A DNA stretch of 64,000 nucleotides from a bacterium HR33 (GCA_002923375.1 BEIJ01000002.1:496001-560000); one strand, 5' to 3'. Positions 17,200 through 27,001 are shown, counted from the first letter of the stretch. The notes: generated from the letters alone by a model not told the origin. Translations and numbers: made by a program.

Positions 17200-19515
17200 C
17201 TGAACGTAGCCAAGGCCAAGGAAAAAGCCCGTAGTTTCGAGCTCAAGAATCAGATCGAGAAGGCCATCGAGCAGTACCTCCAGATCCTGGAGGAGCTGGA
17301 GGGCACGCCCGAGCTGGAAGAGGAGCTTTCGCTCTTCAATAAGGTCGGCGATCTCTATCAGAAGGCGGGGGATCTCAATGCTGCCGTGGAGATGTGGGAG
17401 CGGGGGGTCAACAAGTATGCCGAGGGCGGGTTTCACAACAACGCCATAGCGCTCTGCAACAAGATCCTGCGTTACGCACCCGGGCGGACGGAGGTTTATC
17501 TGCGTCTAGCCCAGCTGATGGTGCAGCGGGGCTTCGTGGCCGAAGCCAAGCAGAAGCTGTTGGAGTATGCCGACCGGATGCGGAAGGCCGGTAGGATGGA
17601 CGAGGCCTTCAACGCTCTGAAAGAATTCGCCGATCTTTCCCCGGACAACGAGGAGATTCGCCTGCTGCTGGCCGAGCAGCTCAAAGCGGCGGCCCGGACG
17701 GACGAGGCTCGTGACCAGCTTGCCAAGCTCTACGCCGAAACCCAGAGCACGGGAGACGAGCGGCGGTCTCGGGTGACCTTGGAGAAGATCAAGGCCATAG
17801 ATCCCGAGTACGATCCGGAGGCTGCTCCCAAGCCCGAAGTCAAAGCCCGGCCGGAAAAGAGCAGCGATTTGGTCTTTTTGGACTTGGGCGAGCCGGAGCC
17901 CGAGGTTCCCGGGGCGCGGGGGCCTGAGGTGGCCGTGGAAGACCTGGAGCCGCTGCAAGTCGAGCCCACGTCCCTGGTCGAGGAGTCCGCGAGCGAGGAG
18001 GTGGCGGAGGCGGCTCCGGGGGAGGAACTCGAGATCGAGCGGGCCGAGGTGTTGTTCGAAAGTGCGGAGGAGGGGGTTTCCAAGATGGAGGGGCTCGAGC
18101 CCACGGTCTTGGAGGAGATTCCGGAGGTGGAAGCGGAACAGCCTCCGGTTGAGGAGGGCGAACAGTTGCCGGTTGGAGAGGCAGGAGAGCCGCAGGTACC
18201 GGGACCGGAGGAGCCTTCGGTTTTCGAGGGGGAAGAGCTGCCGGTTCTGGAGTTGGAAGGCGGGCAACCGATTTTCCAAGAGGGTGAGATCCAAGAAACG
18301 GGGATCGAAGTTCCCGAGCTCGACCTCGGGCTCGCGGGTTCGCTGGATTTGGAAGAGCCTGCGGTTTTGGAGGCGGAAGCTGGATTGGCGCCGGTGGGAG
18401 AAGTCGAGGTGCCGTCCAGCGAAGAGACTGCTCCCGAAGAGCCGGCGATTGAAGTGCCCATGGCGGAGCAACTGGGGGCGGCTGCCGGAGCGGAGTTGGA
18501 GGGGGGGCCGCCCAGCATCTCTGATTTGGAAGCGCGGGTGGCGGACGATCCCGAGAATCCGTATCTGCACCAGTCTCTGGGGGAGGCGCTGATAGAGGCG
18601 GGGGAGAGGGAGCGGGGTTTGGAGGAGTTGGACATCGCTTTGGGCCAGTACGAGGCGGCGGAGCAGTGGTCCGAGGCGGAGTCGCTGGCTGACGAGATAC
18701 TGCGGCTGGATCCCAACAGCGTAAGGCATCACCAGAAGCGGGTGGAGTTCGCTTATCGGCGGAACGATCGCCGCGGGCTGGTGGAAGCTTATCTCGGTTT
18801 GGCAGATGCTTTGTTCCGCAGCGGCGCTCTGGATCGGGCTAGGGCGGTCTACCAGAGGGTCTTGGAGCACGATACGGACAACGAGCGCGCCCGGGCGGCG
18901 CTGGCCACTCTGGAACCGGAGGAGGCGGAAGGGCAGGCGGTGAGTGCCGAGAGAAGGGAACCGGAGCCGGCGGGTGGCGGGGATTTCGTGGATCTTGGGC
19001 GTCTGGTGCTGGAGGATGAGGAGCCTCGGTTCAAGGACACCAGGCTGAGGGTGGAGGATGAGGAGCCTACGGGAGACGAGCAGCGCGATTTCGAGGAGAT
19101 GCTGAGCAAGTTCAAGGAGGGGATAGCGGCTACGCTGAGTGCCGAGGATGCCCAGGCGCATTACGATTTGGGTGTGGCGTTCAAAGAGATGGGCCTGCTG
19201 GACGAGGCGATCGCCGAGTTTCAAAAAGCGCTCAGGGCCAAGGAGGGCCGGCTTCGTACTTCGGAGGCGCTGGGGGTCTGTTTCTTCGAGAAGGGGCAGT
19301 ACAGTGTGGCGGCCACGGTGCTCAAGCGCGCGGTGGAGAGCGACCCTTCGGGAGACGAGGAGAAGATAGGGTTGCTGTACTGGTTGGGTCGCTGCGAGGA
19401 AGAGCTGGGCAGGCAGGCGGAGGCTTTGGGCTATTATCAGAGGGTCTTTGCCGTGGATATCACTTTCCAGGACGTGAGCCAGCGCGTCAAAAGCCTTGCT
19501 GGGAGCGGCAGGTAG
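17200..19515 (+). CDS. Large tetratricopeptide protein with Glu-rich linker, probable CTG start
   Basis: Unknown function, probably a scaffold. The frame encodes about 771 residues: N-terminal TPR helices (FELKNQIEKAIEQYLQILEEL, LFNKVGDLYQKAGDL and on to about residue 200), a Glu/Pro/Val-rich low-complexity linker (about 220-430), then further TPRs (about 440-560 and 640-770). The first ATG (17386) would remove a clear helical hairpin. The only upstream candidate that keeps it is CTG 17200, with GCGAGG just before it. A frame stop lies at 17110. There are 46 bp between hutI and CTG 17200. It resembles the second TPR protein at 23168 in design, and the next gene follows after 3 bp. Confidence 0.8.
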   Translation: MNVAKAKEKARSFELKNQIEKAIEQYLQILEELEGTPELEEELSLFNKVGDLYQKAGDLNAAVEMWERGVNKYAEGGFHNNAIALCNKILRYAPGRTEVYLRLAQLMVQRGFVAEAKQKLLEYADRMRKAGRMDEAFNALKEFADLSPDNEEIRLLLAEQLKAAARTDEARDQLAKLYAETQSTGDERRSRVTLEKIKAIDPEYDPEAAPKPEVKARPEKSSDLVFLDLGEPEPEVPGARGPEVAVEDLEPLQVEPTSLVEESASEEVAEAAPGEELEIERAEVLFESAEEGVSKMEGLEPTVLEEIPEVEAEQPPVEEGEQLPVGEAGEPQVPGPEEPSVFEGEELPVLELEGGQPIFQEGEIQETGIEVPELDLGLAGSLDLEEPAVLEAEAGLAPVGEVEVPSSEETAPEEPAIEVPMAEQLGAAAGAELEGGPPSISDLEARVADDPENPYLHQSLGEALIEAGERERGLEELDIALGQYEAAEQWSEAESLADEILRLDPNSVRHHQKRVEFAYRRNDRRGLVEAYLGLADALFRSGALDRARAVYQRVLEHDTDNERARAALATLEPEEAEGQAVSAERREPEPAGGGDFVDLGRLVLEDEEPRFKDTRLRVEDEEPTGDEQRDFEEMLSKFKEGIAATLSAEDAQAHYDLGVAFKEMGLLDEAIAEFQKALRAKEGRLRTSEALGVCFFEKGQYSVAATVLKRAVESDPSGDEEKIGLLYWLGRCEEELGRQAEALGYYQRVFAVDITFQDVSQRVKSLAGSGR

Positions 19516-19518
19516 GCG

Positions 19519-20508
19519 GTGGGGCTCGAGCTCGCGCCGGTAAGTTTGGCGGCGATTCAGCGGCCGGTTGACCGGGAGCTCGAGGCGGTCTTTTCCGAGC
19601 TCAAGCGGATCATAGCTTCCGATCTTCCCAACATAGCCGAGGTGAACCGCCATCTGCTCAGGATGCGGGGGAAGATGTTCCGCCCCACGCTGTTGCTTCT
19701 TGCTGCCCGGAGCAGCGGCGGGATCCAGCCGGCCGACATCACGCTGGCGGCGGTGGTAGAGCTGGTACATCTGGCGACCCTGATACACGACGACTCGGTG
19801 GACCACTCGGTGCTGCGCCGGGGGCAGCCCACCATCAACGCCCTTTTCAGCCACCAGGTGGCGGTGATCATGGGGGATTATCTCTATTCCCGGGCGATCA
19901 TCGAGCTGGTGGAGCTGGACGATCCGGAGCCTTTGAGAGTGATGGCGCGGGCCACCAACGAGATGACGGTGGGCGAGATGCGGGCCCTGATGGCCTATGA
20001 TGTTCTGGACTATTCGGAGGAGGACTACGAGGCGCTGATCCGCTCCAAGACCGCTTCCCTGATGTCGGCGGCTTGCGAGATCGGATCTCTCCGGGCGCCG
20101 GTGGAACAGCGCGAGCGGTTGCGCCGCTACGGCCTTTATCTGGGTATGGCTTTTCAAATCACCGACGATCTGTTGGACTACGTGGGGAGCCAGTCGGTGA
20201 CGGGCAAGCCCACCGGCTTGGACCTAAAAGAGCACAAGATGACCCTGCCGCTGATAGCGGCCCTTCCCCGCATGAGTTCTGAGGAGAGGGCGCTGGTGGA
20301 GCGGTTGATGGCGGACGCGGATCCTTCCGCGGAGCTCATCGCGTCGGTGGTTGCGGCGGTGGAAGCCCGGGGCGGGATCGCCGCGGCCCGGGCTCGAGCG
20401 GAAGAACTCGCCCGCCAGGCCGAAGCCGAGCTCGAGGGACTGCCGCCTTCTCCCTACCGGGATGCCCTGAGGGACTGTCTCATCTACGCCATCGAGCGGC
20501 GGAGCTGA
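19519..20508 (+). CDS. ispB: Polyprenyl diphosphate synthase (long-chain trans type)
   Basis: Extends allylic diphosphates with isopentenyl diphosphate to make the quinone side chain. The 329 residues include the first Asp-rich motif DDSVD (in LIHDDSVDHSVLRRGQPT), the second motif QITDDLLDYVG, and the substrate-binding MRGKMFRPTLLL. The residues before the first motif are medium-sized, suggesting a C35-C40 product, but chain length is inferred. The GTG start lies 3 bp after the TPR gene; the next gene starts 2 bp after the stop. Confidence 0.92.
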   Translation: MGLELAPVSLAAIQRPVDRELEAVFSELKRIIASDLPNIAEVNRHLLRMRGKMFRPTLLLLAARSSGGIQPADITLAAVVELVHLATLIHDDSVDHSVLRRGQPTINALFSHQVAVIMGDYLYSRAIIELVELDDPEPLRVMARATNEMTVGEMRALMAYDVLDYSEEDYEALIRSKTASLMSAACEIGSLRAPVEQRERLRRYGLYLGMAFQITDDLLDYVGSQSVTGKPTGLDLKEHKMTLPLIAALPRMSSEERALVERLMADADPSAELIASVVAAVEARGGIAAARARAEELARQAEAELEGLPPSPYRDALRDCLIYAIERRS

Positions 20509-20510
20509 AG

Positions 20511-20783
20511 ATGCCTATCGGTCCGCGGCGGCCGGTTTTTTATATCACGGTGCTGGCGATGGGCTTTGTCTTGGGCGGCCTGCTTTCCGCTCTGCTGGAA
20601 CGCTTTCTTTCGGCCAGCCCGGCCGGACGTTTCTTTACCACGACCGTTACCCCTTCCCTCGGCCCGATTCATTTGGATTTGATTATCTTTACGTTGACTG
20701 TGGGGCCGGTGTCGCTGCGGGTATCGCTGCTGGCGGTACTGGGAGTCGTCGCGGCGTACTTCGTGGCACGGTCCATTTTCTAG
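20511..20783 (+). CDS. DUF4321-type small membrane protein
   Basis: A 90-residue protein with two or three hydrophobic segments (about 8-28, 50-65 and 68-88). Composition and layout (an N-terminal VLAMGFVLGGLLSALLERF and a VGPVSLRVSLLAVLGVV tail) match DUF4321, a family of unknown function often found near tat or prenyl-synthase genes. The ATG is 2 bp after ispB, within the same transcription unit. Confidence 0.7.
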   Translation: MPIGPRRPVFYITVLAMGFVLGGLLSALLERFLSASPAGRFFTTTVTPSLGPIHLDLIIFTLTVGPVSLRVSLLAVLGVVAAYFVARSIF

Positions 20784-20795
20784 CGAGGGGTAACC

Positions 20796-21044
20796 ATGCC
20801 GTTCAACCTGGGCATGAGCGAGCTCCTGGTCATCCTGGCCATCGTGCTGGTGGTCTTCGGCGCCAAGCGACTGCCGGAGATCGGAGCCGCAATGGGCAAG
20901 GGTATCCGAGAGTTCAAGCGCAGCTTGACCGAGGTCCGGGAGAGTATCGAGTCCGCCGACGAGCCGCCTAGGCGGCTGGAGTCCGGGGAAACTACCGGGG
21001 GGGATCCCAAGAAGCTGACCGACAAGAGCGCCACCGAAACCTGA
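20796..21044 (+). CDS. tatA: Sec-independent translocase TatA
   Basis: Pore-forming Tat subunit. The 82 residues have the classic layout: a membrane helix (about 7-22, MSELLVILAIVLVVFGAKRLPEIG), the conserved hinge FGAKRLPE, an amphipathic helix (GAAMGKGIREFKRS) and a charged tail. The RGVTMP-side start is supported by GCGAGGGG 6 nt upstream of the ATG. It is physically separate from the TatC part of the fusion gene at 7640; no TatB-like gene is seen. The 20-bp gap to the convergent ppiD gene shows no clear terminator. Confidence 0.93.
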   Translation: MPFNLGMSELLVILAIVLVVFGAKRLPEIGAAMGKGIREFKRSLTEVRESIESADEPPRRLESGETTGGDPKKLTDKSATET

Positions 21045-21064
21045 GGGCGCTCCGCCGGTTCGGA

Positions 21065-22939
21065 CTAGAAGACGACGGGACGTGGCGGGCGCGGTAGCTC
21101 GCGGGCGCGCTCTTCGGCCTCCCGCTGGGCGCGCTCGAGTTCTTTCCTCCGATCCAAGACATCCGCAGTGGCGCGCATCGAGCTCAGAACGGTGCGCACC
21201 CTGGACTCCCGGGCAATCTGAATCGCCCGCTCGCGCTGCGCCGGTAGCTGTTCCCGCCAGGCGGCGCTGTCGGCCAGAGTCCGGGAGATGGGCTCCACGA
21301 AGAAGACCGCATTCTCGCCGCTGATAGGACCGCCTACCTTCCCGACGGGAATCCCGAACGCCGCACCGATCACCTTGGGCTCGTCGAGCAACAGAGCGGG
21401 AGGATTAGCGCGGGTAAAAGGCCCCACCGTGTTGATCGGTACTCCCACCTTCTCCGAGAGGTCGGCGATGGTGGCACCCTCTCTCAGATCCAACGCCAGG
21501 CGATCCGCCAGCTGTCTCAGCGCCTCGCGCTTCTTTTGCCGCATCACTGCCCGCCTAACTTCGTTCTGGATCTCATTTAGGGGCGGCACGCCTCCCGGGA
21601 TCAGACTGTCCAGGCGGAACACGTAGAAGGCGTTTCGGGCCTCGATCACGGGAGAGGTATCCCCCGGCCGAGCCTCAAAGGCCCAGATTCCGACGTCGGG
21701 TATTACGTAGGGTGCCAGCGTCAGGCGCTCTCCCTCTCTCAAAGGCGGCGCTACGCGAATCTGAAGACCCAACCTGGCCGCTGCGGAGTCCAAAGCCGTA
21801 GGGTCTATCTGCTCGGCGCCGTAGCGGTCGAGGCTGTCCACCATGGCGTCGACCTGTTCCAAATGCTCGCCCACCAGCTCGACGGGGATGAGAATGTGGC
21901 GCGCCCGGAACCGGTCTCCGCTGCGGGATTCGAGCTTGATAATGTGATAGCCGAACGGCGTCAGCACCGGCTCGGAGATCTGGCCCGGCCGCAACGCCAA
22001 GGCAGCCTGCTCGAACTCGGGGATGAAAGTTCCCCGGGAGACCTCGCCCAGGTCGCCTCCTTGAGCCCCGCTTGCCGAATCGGCGGACTCCCGCCGGGCT
22101 ACTTCGGCAAAGTCGGCGCCGGCCAGGATTTCCCGCCGGATCGAGCGGGCGCGCTCCAGCGCCGCGGCGCTATCGGCCGCATTGGGGATTCGGGAGACGG
22201 ATATGTAACTCAAGTAAGCGACGGCGGGTCGCTCGAAGTCGGAACGGTTTCTTTCGTAGTAAGCCCGTATTTCGGCGTCGGTGACGCTGACTTCGGAATC
22301 CGGTATGACCGCGTCGGGGAAGAGAGCCAGCAGCCGGATCCTCACCGAGTCGTGCTGGTCCCTGTACGCCTGCCACAGTTTGGCGTCCGACAGATAGACA
22401 TCCGCCACCAGCTGATCGTACAACTTGGCCCGGGGAATCTCCTGGCGGTACCTGGCTTCGAGGGCTTGCAGGAACTGGGGATCGGTGCCGGCAGCCAAAA
22501 AGCGCTGGTATTTCTGGAGGTCGAACTGTCCCTCGGTCTGGAATATCGGGAGGTTGAGTACCTCGGGAGGCGGAGAGGTACGAGCCGCCGCCAGGATTTC
22601 CTCTTCGGTAACCCGGATGTTCCGCCGCCGGAACTCCTCGTCGAGGAGGATTTCTTGGATCAGGTTCTCCAGGACCGCGTCTTCGAGCGCCTGCTGGTCT
22701 TCCTGAGTAAGCGGCGCGCTACCGAACTCCCGGCGCTGCCGCTCCTGAGCATCTCGCAGCGCGGTAAAGTAGGTCTGGAGCTCGATGGAGCGGCCGTTCA
22801 CCTTGGCGATGGCGTCCCCCATGCGATAGCCGCCCTGGCCCATGACGTCCATGCCCACGTCAAAGACCATCCACCCCACGAAGGCGATCACCAAAACCCC
22901 CATCACCCACTTTGCGCTGGCGCGCATCGCTCGGATCAT
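21065..22939 (-). CDS. ppiD: PpiD-like membrane-anchored peptidyl-prolyl isomerase chaperone
   Basis: Periplasmic folding helper for newly secreted proteins. The 624 residues comprise an N-terminal membrane anchor (about 9-32, [20 protein letters not shown]), a SurA-N-like chaperone region (about 40-230) and a parvulin domain (about 235-350) with [21 protein letters not shown] and [18 protein letters not shown] degenerate second parvulin-like region and a charged C-terminal helix follow. The ATG is preceded by GAGGAG at 9-nt spacing. It is convergent with tatA and divergent from the TPR gene at 23168. Confidence 0.88.
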   Translation of the reverse strand: MIRAMRASAKWVMGVLVIAFVGWMVFDVGMDVMGQGGYRMGDAIAKVNGRSIELQTYFTALRDAQERQRREFGSAPLTQEDQQALEDAVLENLIQEILLDEEFRRRNIRVTEEEILAAARTSPPPEVLNLPIFQTEGQFDLQKYQRFLAAGTDPQFLQALEARYRQEIPRAKLYDQLVADVYLSDAKLWQAYRDQHDSVRIRLLALFPDAVIPDSEVSVTDAEIRAYYERNRSDFERPAVAYLSYISVSRIPNAADSAAALERARSIRREILAGADFAEVARRESADSASGAQGGDLGEVSRGTFIPEFEQAALALRPGQISEPVLTPFGYHIIKLESRSGDRFRARHILIPVELVGEHLEQVDAMVDSLDRYGAEQIDPTALDSAAARLGLQIRVAPPLREGERLTLAPYVIPDVGIWAFEARPGDTSPVIEARNAFYVFRLDSLIPGGVPPLNEIQNEVRRAVMRQKKREALRQLADRLALDLREGATIADLSEKVGVPINTVGPFTRANPPALLLDEPKVIGAAFGIPVGKVGGPISGENAVFFVEPISRTLADSAAWREQLPAQRERAIQIARESRVRTVLSSMRATADVLDRRKELERAQREAEERARELPRPPRPVVF

Positions 22940-23125
22940 CTGCTTTAACTCCTCAGAGCTTGGCTGTTGCGCGAACGGCCTGACGCGGCCGCCGTTCTTG
23001 CCATCGTGACCGAGACGCAGCTGAACCGGCCTAGGATTGGGCCGCGGACCTCCGCGCCGGACACCGGCAAAAGCTTAAGTGTAAGCCGCACAAAGGGGAA
23101 GCTCAAGCGGCGGACGGTCTTTAGG

Positions 23126-23155
23126 TTGACACCGTGAAGCGGCGGGCGCTATGTT
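23126..23155 (+). promoter_or_regulatory. Sigma-70 type promoter for the TPR gene at 23168
   Basis: TTGACA (23126-23131), an 18-bp spacer and TATGTT (23150-23155). The predicted transcript start is about 5 nt before the ATG, so the mRNA has almost no leader, and no ribosome site is visible. Confidence 0.65.
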
Positions 23156-23167
23156 CGTGTCAACGAA

Positions 23168-24955
23168 ATGGCCTATCAGAGCGAGATAGAGAAGCTCGAA
23201 GCCCGCTACCGCGAGAACCCGCAGCAGTGGTTTGCGGCTCTGGCCGACAGCTACCGCAAGGCGGGGGACCTGGACCTGGCGCTGGATGTGGTGCGCGCCG
23301 GGCTGGAAAAACGCCCCAACTATGTAAGCGGCCATATCGTGTTGGGCCGCTGCCTGCTGGATCAAAAGAACGATCAAGAAGCGGCACAGGCGTTCCGGCG
23401 AGTCTTGGAGTTGGACGCCGAAAACGTGATTGCATTGAGAGCTCTGGCGGACATCAGCCGGCGCGCGGGAGATCGAGAAGGCACCCGCCGCTGGCTGAAT
23501 CGCCTCCTAGAGGTGGATCCCATGAACGAGGAGGCGAAGCAGGAGCTCGAAGCTCTGGAGGCCGAAGCGGCTGCGGCGCCGGAAACGCTGGGGGTTGCCG
23601 AGGAGGTGGCCTCTCAACCGCCGGTTGAACCGGAGACGGGACGGCTGGCGGGCCTCGAGCCTACCGCCATGGAAGTTGCCGGGCCCGCGGAAACTGCTGA
23701 GCCGGCTCCGGTGGGGGAACCGGGTGAGGTGGAGGCGGCGGCGTCTTCCGATCTCGAGGAAGCCGTGGAGCTGGGAGGGACCGAAGAAGCCGCATTGGGA
23801 CTCGAGGCCGCCGTGCAGGAGGGGATCGGGAGCGTCGAGCGTACCGCTGCGGAGGTTGGAGAGGCCGCTTCAGGCAAAGTTTCGGAGTCCGCGATCACTC
23901 CCGAACCGGGAGTGGTAGAGTTGGAGCCGGAGGAGGAGGTTCCCGCCGCGGGTCAGGCTCCTCAGATGGGCGAGACTTCCCCGGTCGAGCAAGGGGAGGA
24001 ACCGCAGAGAGAAGCGGAGCTTGCGATCGAAAAAGCCGAGGAGGCCACCTTAGGCGAGCTGGAAACGATGGAGTTTGTGGCTCCTTCTGAAGAGGAAGTG
24101 ACTGGCGCGGCCGCTCCCGGCGAGGATTTGATGCCGTTCGACGAGTCTCTGGCATGGGGAGCCGGCGAGCGGATGTCGCGCGCGATAGACAGCGAAACCC
24201 TGGAGGCGGCGCTCGAGGCGCGGGAGGAGAGTCTGGCTCCGCCTGAGGCGTTGCTCGAAGAGGGCGCGGTTTCCACCGATTTGCCCTTGATCTTGCCGGA
24301 GGAGGTGGAAAAGCAACCGTCGCAGGCGGCGGCCGGGGGCGAAACCACGGAGCCCGAGGCGGAGGAAGCGGAGCAGGAAGGAAGCGCGGCGGCGGAGCCG
24401 GTGGTTACCGAGACGATGGCGGAGCTGTACGCCAAGCAGGGGCTGGTGACCCAAGCTCGGGACATTTACCGGAAGTTGGTAGCGCAGCGGCCGCAGGATG
24501 CGCGTCTGGCGGGCCGGCTGGCGGAGCTGGAGCGGGCCGCGCTGGGAGAAGCCGTGGAGGTCAAACCGGGGAAAATTCCGCTGGCCAGCGCCACGGGCGG
24601 TGAGTCGGTAAGGGACTTTTTGGCTCGGGTGCTAGGGGGCGATTCGGAGTCGGCAGAGCCGACTGTCGGGATGGACAATCCTGCGGCGGGCGCTGGGGGG
24701 GTAGGTGAAGCGCCGGTCGAGATATCGGGTAGCCCCACCCGGGCGGCGGAAGACGAGATCTCGCTGGCTCAAATCTTCGGAGAGGAGCCCGCGCCTTTGA
24801 ATCCCAAGCGGTCCGAGCCCCGGAGCTCGAGGAACAGCGGTTTTTCCTTCGACGAGTTTTTCGGTACGGGCGGAGAGTCAAAGGGCGGCGAGTCGGGTGG
24901 GGGCGGGGAAGAGGGTGACGATTTCACGCGCTGGCTCAAGAGCCTCAAGTCCTAG
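23168..24955 (+). CDS. Tetratricopeptide protein with long acidic low-complexity region
   Basis: Function unknown. Residues 1-130 form about four TPR units (YRENPQQWFAALADSYRKAG, YVSGHIVLGRCLLDQKNDQEA, VIALRALADISRRAG). Residues 135-400 are Glu/Ala/Pro/Val-rich and look disordered. A short TPR-like helix pair follows at about 415-460 (TMAELYAKQGLVTQARDIYRKL), and the tail is Ser/Gly-rich, ending FTRWLKSLKS. The TMAELYAKQG element resembles TPR proteins tied to pilus or motility systems, and pilT lies 2 kb downstream, but the link is only positional. It overlaps the aroQ start by 1 bp. Confidence 0.75.
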   Translation: MAYQSEIEKLEARYRENPQQWFAALADSYRKAGDLDLALDVVRAGLEKRPNYVSGHIVLGRCLLDQKNDQEAAQAFRRVLELDAENVIALRALADISRRAGDREGTRRWLNRLLEVDPMNEEAKQELEALEAEAAAAPETLGVAEEVASQPPVEPETGRLAGLEPTAMEVAGPAETAEPAPVGEPGEVEAAASSDLEEAVELGGTEEAALGLEAAVQEGIGSVERTAAEVGEAASGKVSESAITPEPGVVELEPEEEVPAAGQAPQMGETSPVEQGEEPQREAELAIEKAEEATLGELETMEFVAPSEEEVTGAAAPGEDLMPFDESLAWGAGERMSRAIDSETLEAALEAREESLAPPEALLEEGAVSTDLPLILPEEVEKQPSQAAAGGETTEPEAEEAEQEGSAAAEPVVTETMAELYAKQGLVTQARDIYRKLVAQRPQDARLAGRLAELERAALGEAVEVKPGKIPLASATGGESVRDFLARVLGGDSESAEPTVGMDNPAAGAGGVGEAPVEISGSPTRAAEDEISLAQIFGEEPAPLNPKRSEPRSSRNSGFSFDEFFGTGGESKGGESGGGGEEGDDFTRWLKSLKS

Positions 24956-25398
24956 TGCGCATCGCGGTTCTGAACGGTCCCAATCTCAATCTGCTTGGCG
25001 TTCGCGAGCCCGAGATCTACGGGCGGGAGACGCTCGCCGACATCGAGCGGGCGGTGCGCTCGAGGGCGGAGCAGTCCAAGGTGGAGATCGAGTGGCGGCA
25101 GACCAACGACGAAGGAGAGTTCGTTGAGTTGGTTCAGGGGTTGCGGGGCCGGGCGGACGGCGCGCTGGTGAACGCTGCGGCGTTTACCCACACTTCCCTT
25201 GCGATTCGCGATGCTTTTCTGGCGGTCCGGGTGCCGTTCGTGGAGGTGCACTTGAGCAACATCTTTGCCCGGGAGCCGGAGCGGCGCCGCTCGCTGCTGG
25301 CCGACTTGGCCGTGGGGATCGTGGCCGGGTTCGGACCTTTGAGCTATCTGTTGGCGCTGGACGCCTTGCTCGATCACTTGAACCGCCGTGGATCGTGA
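24955..25398 (+). CDS. aroQ: Type II 3-dehydroquinate dehydratase
   Basis: Shikimate-pathway enzyme, 147 residues, the normal length for the dodecameric type II class. NGPNLNLLG and REPEIYG (with the catalytic Tyr) lie at the N-terminus, and FVEVHLSN carries the conserved Glu and His. The usual NPGAxTHTS loop reads NAAAFTHTS here. The segment after the HLSN motif is Arg-rich (REPERRRSLLADLAVG) instead of the common RHHSxxS, so the lid may differ. The GTG start shares one base with the preceding stop, and the 3' end overlaps the peptidase gene by 11 bp. Confidence 0.9.
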   Translation: MRIAVLNGPNLNLLGVREPEIYGRETLADIERAVRSRAEQSKVEIEWRQTNDEGEFVELVQGLRGRADGALVNAAAFTHTSLAIRDAFLAVRVPFVEVHLSNIFAREPERRRSLLADLAVGIVAGFGPLSYLLALDALLDHLNRRGS

Positions 25399-26479
25399 CC
25401 GTTACGCGGCTCGGCGCGAGAAGCTGCGCGCAGCCTTGGAGGCGGAGGGGCTGGACGGGCTCATCGTCACCCGGCTGGCCAACGTTCGCTACCTCACGGG
25501 GTTTACCGGGACATCGGGTGTGGTCCTGTTGCGCGGTAACGAAAGCGTCTTTTTCACGGATTTTCGCTACCGCACCCAGGCCGAGGGGGAGTTGGGAAGA
25601 TGCATCAGGGTGGAGGTGGTATCGTCGGACCTGTGGGGTAGGCTGTGGGAGGTTTTGGCGGAGGGTCCCTCACCGGCTGAGGTGGGGTTCGAGGCTCAGG
25701 CGGTGAGCGTGGCAGATCGCTTCCGGTTTCCCGAGAACGGAAAATTCCGATTTAGACCGGTGGAGGGCATGGTGGAGCGGCTGAGGATCTGCAAGGAGCC
25801 GGAGGAAGTGGCTGCGATCGGGGAAGCTGCCCGTTTGGCCATGGAAGCTCTGGAGGCGACCCTGGAACGGGTCAAGGCGGGCCAGACGGAGCTGGAAGTT
25901 GCCGCGATCTTGGAAGGAGAACTCAGGCGGCGCGGGAGCGAGTGGCATCCCTTCCCCACGATCGTGGCCTCGGGATCGCGCACTGCGCTGCCTCACGCCC
26001 GTACCAGTTGCAAGGCGATAGAGCGCGGGGAGTGGTTGCTGCTGGATTTCGGCGCTCAGGTGGACGGCTACTGTGCTGACGTGACGCGTACGGTGGTGGT
26101 GGGGAGCCGGCCGGACGAGCGCCAGGCGGCGGTTTACGAGATGGTACGGGAGGCGCAGCTGAGGGCCCGTTGTGGGATCAGGGCGGGGATGACCGGCAGG
26201 GAAGCGGACGCTCTGGCGCGCTCGGTGATCGAGGCCCGGGGTTTCGGGGAGGCCTTCGGGCACTCCTTGGGTCACGGGCTGGGCTTGGAGGTGCACGAGG
26301 GGCCGCGGCTCAATCGGACCAGCACGGAGCCGATTCCGCCCCATGCGGTGGTGACAATCGAGCCGGGAGCGTACTTTCCTGGCTGGGGCGGGGTACGGAT
26401 AGAGGACGATGTTTACCTCGCCCCCGAGGGGCCGCAGCTTCTGACCGATGGAAACACCGAACTGAGGGTGGTGGGCTGA
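25388..26479 (+). CDS. M24-family metallopeptidase (Xaa-Pro aminopeptidase)
   Basis: Removes N-terminal residues before proline. The 363-residue protein has the creatinase-like N-terminal domain (GLDGLIVTRLANVRYLTGFTG) and a pita-bread catalytic domain. The five metal ligands are visible: two Asp in LLDFGAQVDGYCADVTRT, His in SLGHGLGLEVHE, Glu in VTIEPGAYF, and Glu in GVRIEDDV. It commonly lies upstream of accB in many bacteria, as here. The GTG start overlaps the aroQ end. Confidence 0.92.
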   Translation: MDRDRYAARREKLRAALEAEGLDGLIVTRLANVRYLTGFTGTSGVVLLRGNESVFFTDFRYRTQAEGELGRCIRVEVVSSDLWGRLWEVLAEGPSPAEVGFEAQAVSVADRFRFPENGKFRFRPVEGMVERLRICKEPEEVAAIGEAARLAMEALEATLERVKAGQTELEVAAILEGELRRRGSEWHPFPTIVASGSRTALPHARTSCKAIERGEWLLLDFGAQVDGYCADVTRTVVVGSRPDERQAAVYEMVREAQLRARCGIRAGMTGREADALARSVIEARGFGEAFGHSLGHGLGLEVHEGPRLNRTSTEPIPPHAVVTIEPGAYFPGWGGVRIEDDVYLAPEGPQLLTDGNTELRVVG

Positions 26480-26482
26480 CCG

Positions 26483-27001
26483 GTGATCGATCTAGCTTTT
26501 TTGGAAAGGTTGCTCGATCTGTTGAACCGCTCCAACGCGGACACGATCGAGATTCGGAGATGGGGGACCACGATCAGGGTCTCCAAGGGAGGCAACTCCG
26601 GGCCGCTGACCTATCAGGTTACGGTTCCAGCCGCGCAGCAGTCGCTTCCCGCAGCGGCTCCGCCAGCCGCCGCCGGCGGGGATGCCGGACCGGCCGCCGC
26701 GACTGCGGCCGGCGCTGCGGCCCCGGGGGCGCCGGCGGTGGATCAGGAGCGCTCCCGCTGGCTGGAGATAAAGTCGCCCATGGTGGGTACTTTTTACGCG
26801 CGCCCCGAACCCGGCGCCGATCCTTATGTAAAGGTGGGGAGCCGGATAAAAGTGGGGCAGACGCTCTGCATCATCGAGGCGATGAAGATCATGAACCCGC
26901 TTGACGCGGAGGTCTCCGGAGTGATCAAGGAGATCTGCGTCGAGGACGGGCAACCGGTAGAGTTCGGTCAGGTCTTGTTCAGGGTGGATCCTCATGGCTG
27001 A
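26483..27001 (+). CDS. accB: Biotin carboxyl carrier protein of acetyl-CoA carboxylase
   Basis: Carries biotin between the carboxylase and transferase subunits in fatty-acid synthesis. The 172 residues have a conserved N-terminal helix region (LDLLNRSNADTIEIRRWGTTIRVSKG cut here into its parts), a Pro/Ala linker (about 50-90) and a biotinyl domain. The attachment Lys135 is in EAMKIMN. The GTG start lies 3 bp after the peptidase gene. Its end overlaps the pilT start by 8 bp. Confidence 0.96.
   Translation: MIDLAFLERLLDLLNRSNADTIEIRRWGTTIRVSKGGNSGPLTYQVTVPAAQQSLPAAAPPAAAGGDAGPAAATAAGAAAPGAPAVDQERSRWLEIKSPMVGTFYARPEPGADPYVKVGSRIKVGQTLCIIEAMKIMNPLDAEVSGVIKEICVEDGQPVEFGQVLFRVDPHG

Noticed and set aside
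17506-20157. Long open frame on the minus strand (883 codons)
   Set aside because: It mirrors the codon bias of the TPR and ispB genes; its product is Arg/Leu/His-rich with no domain, and both plus-strand genes are clearly real.
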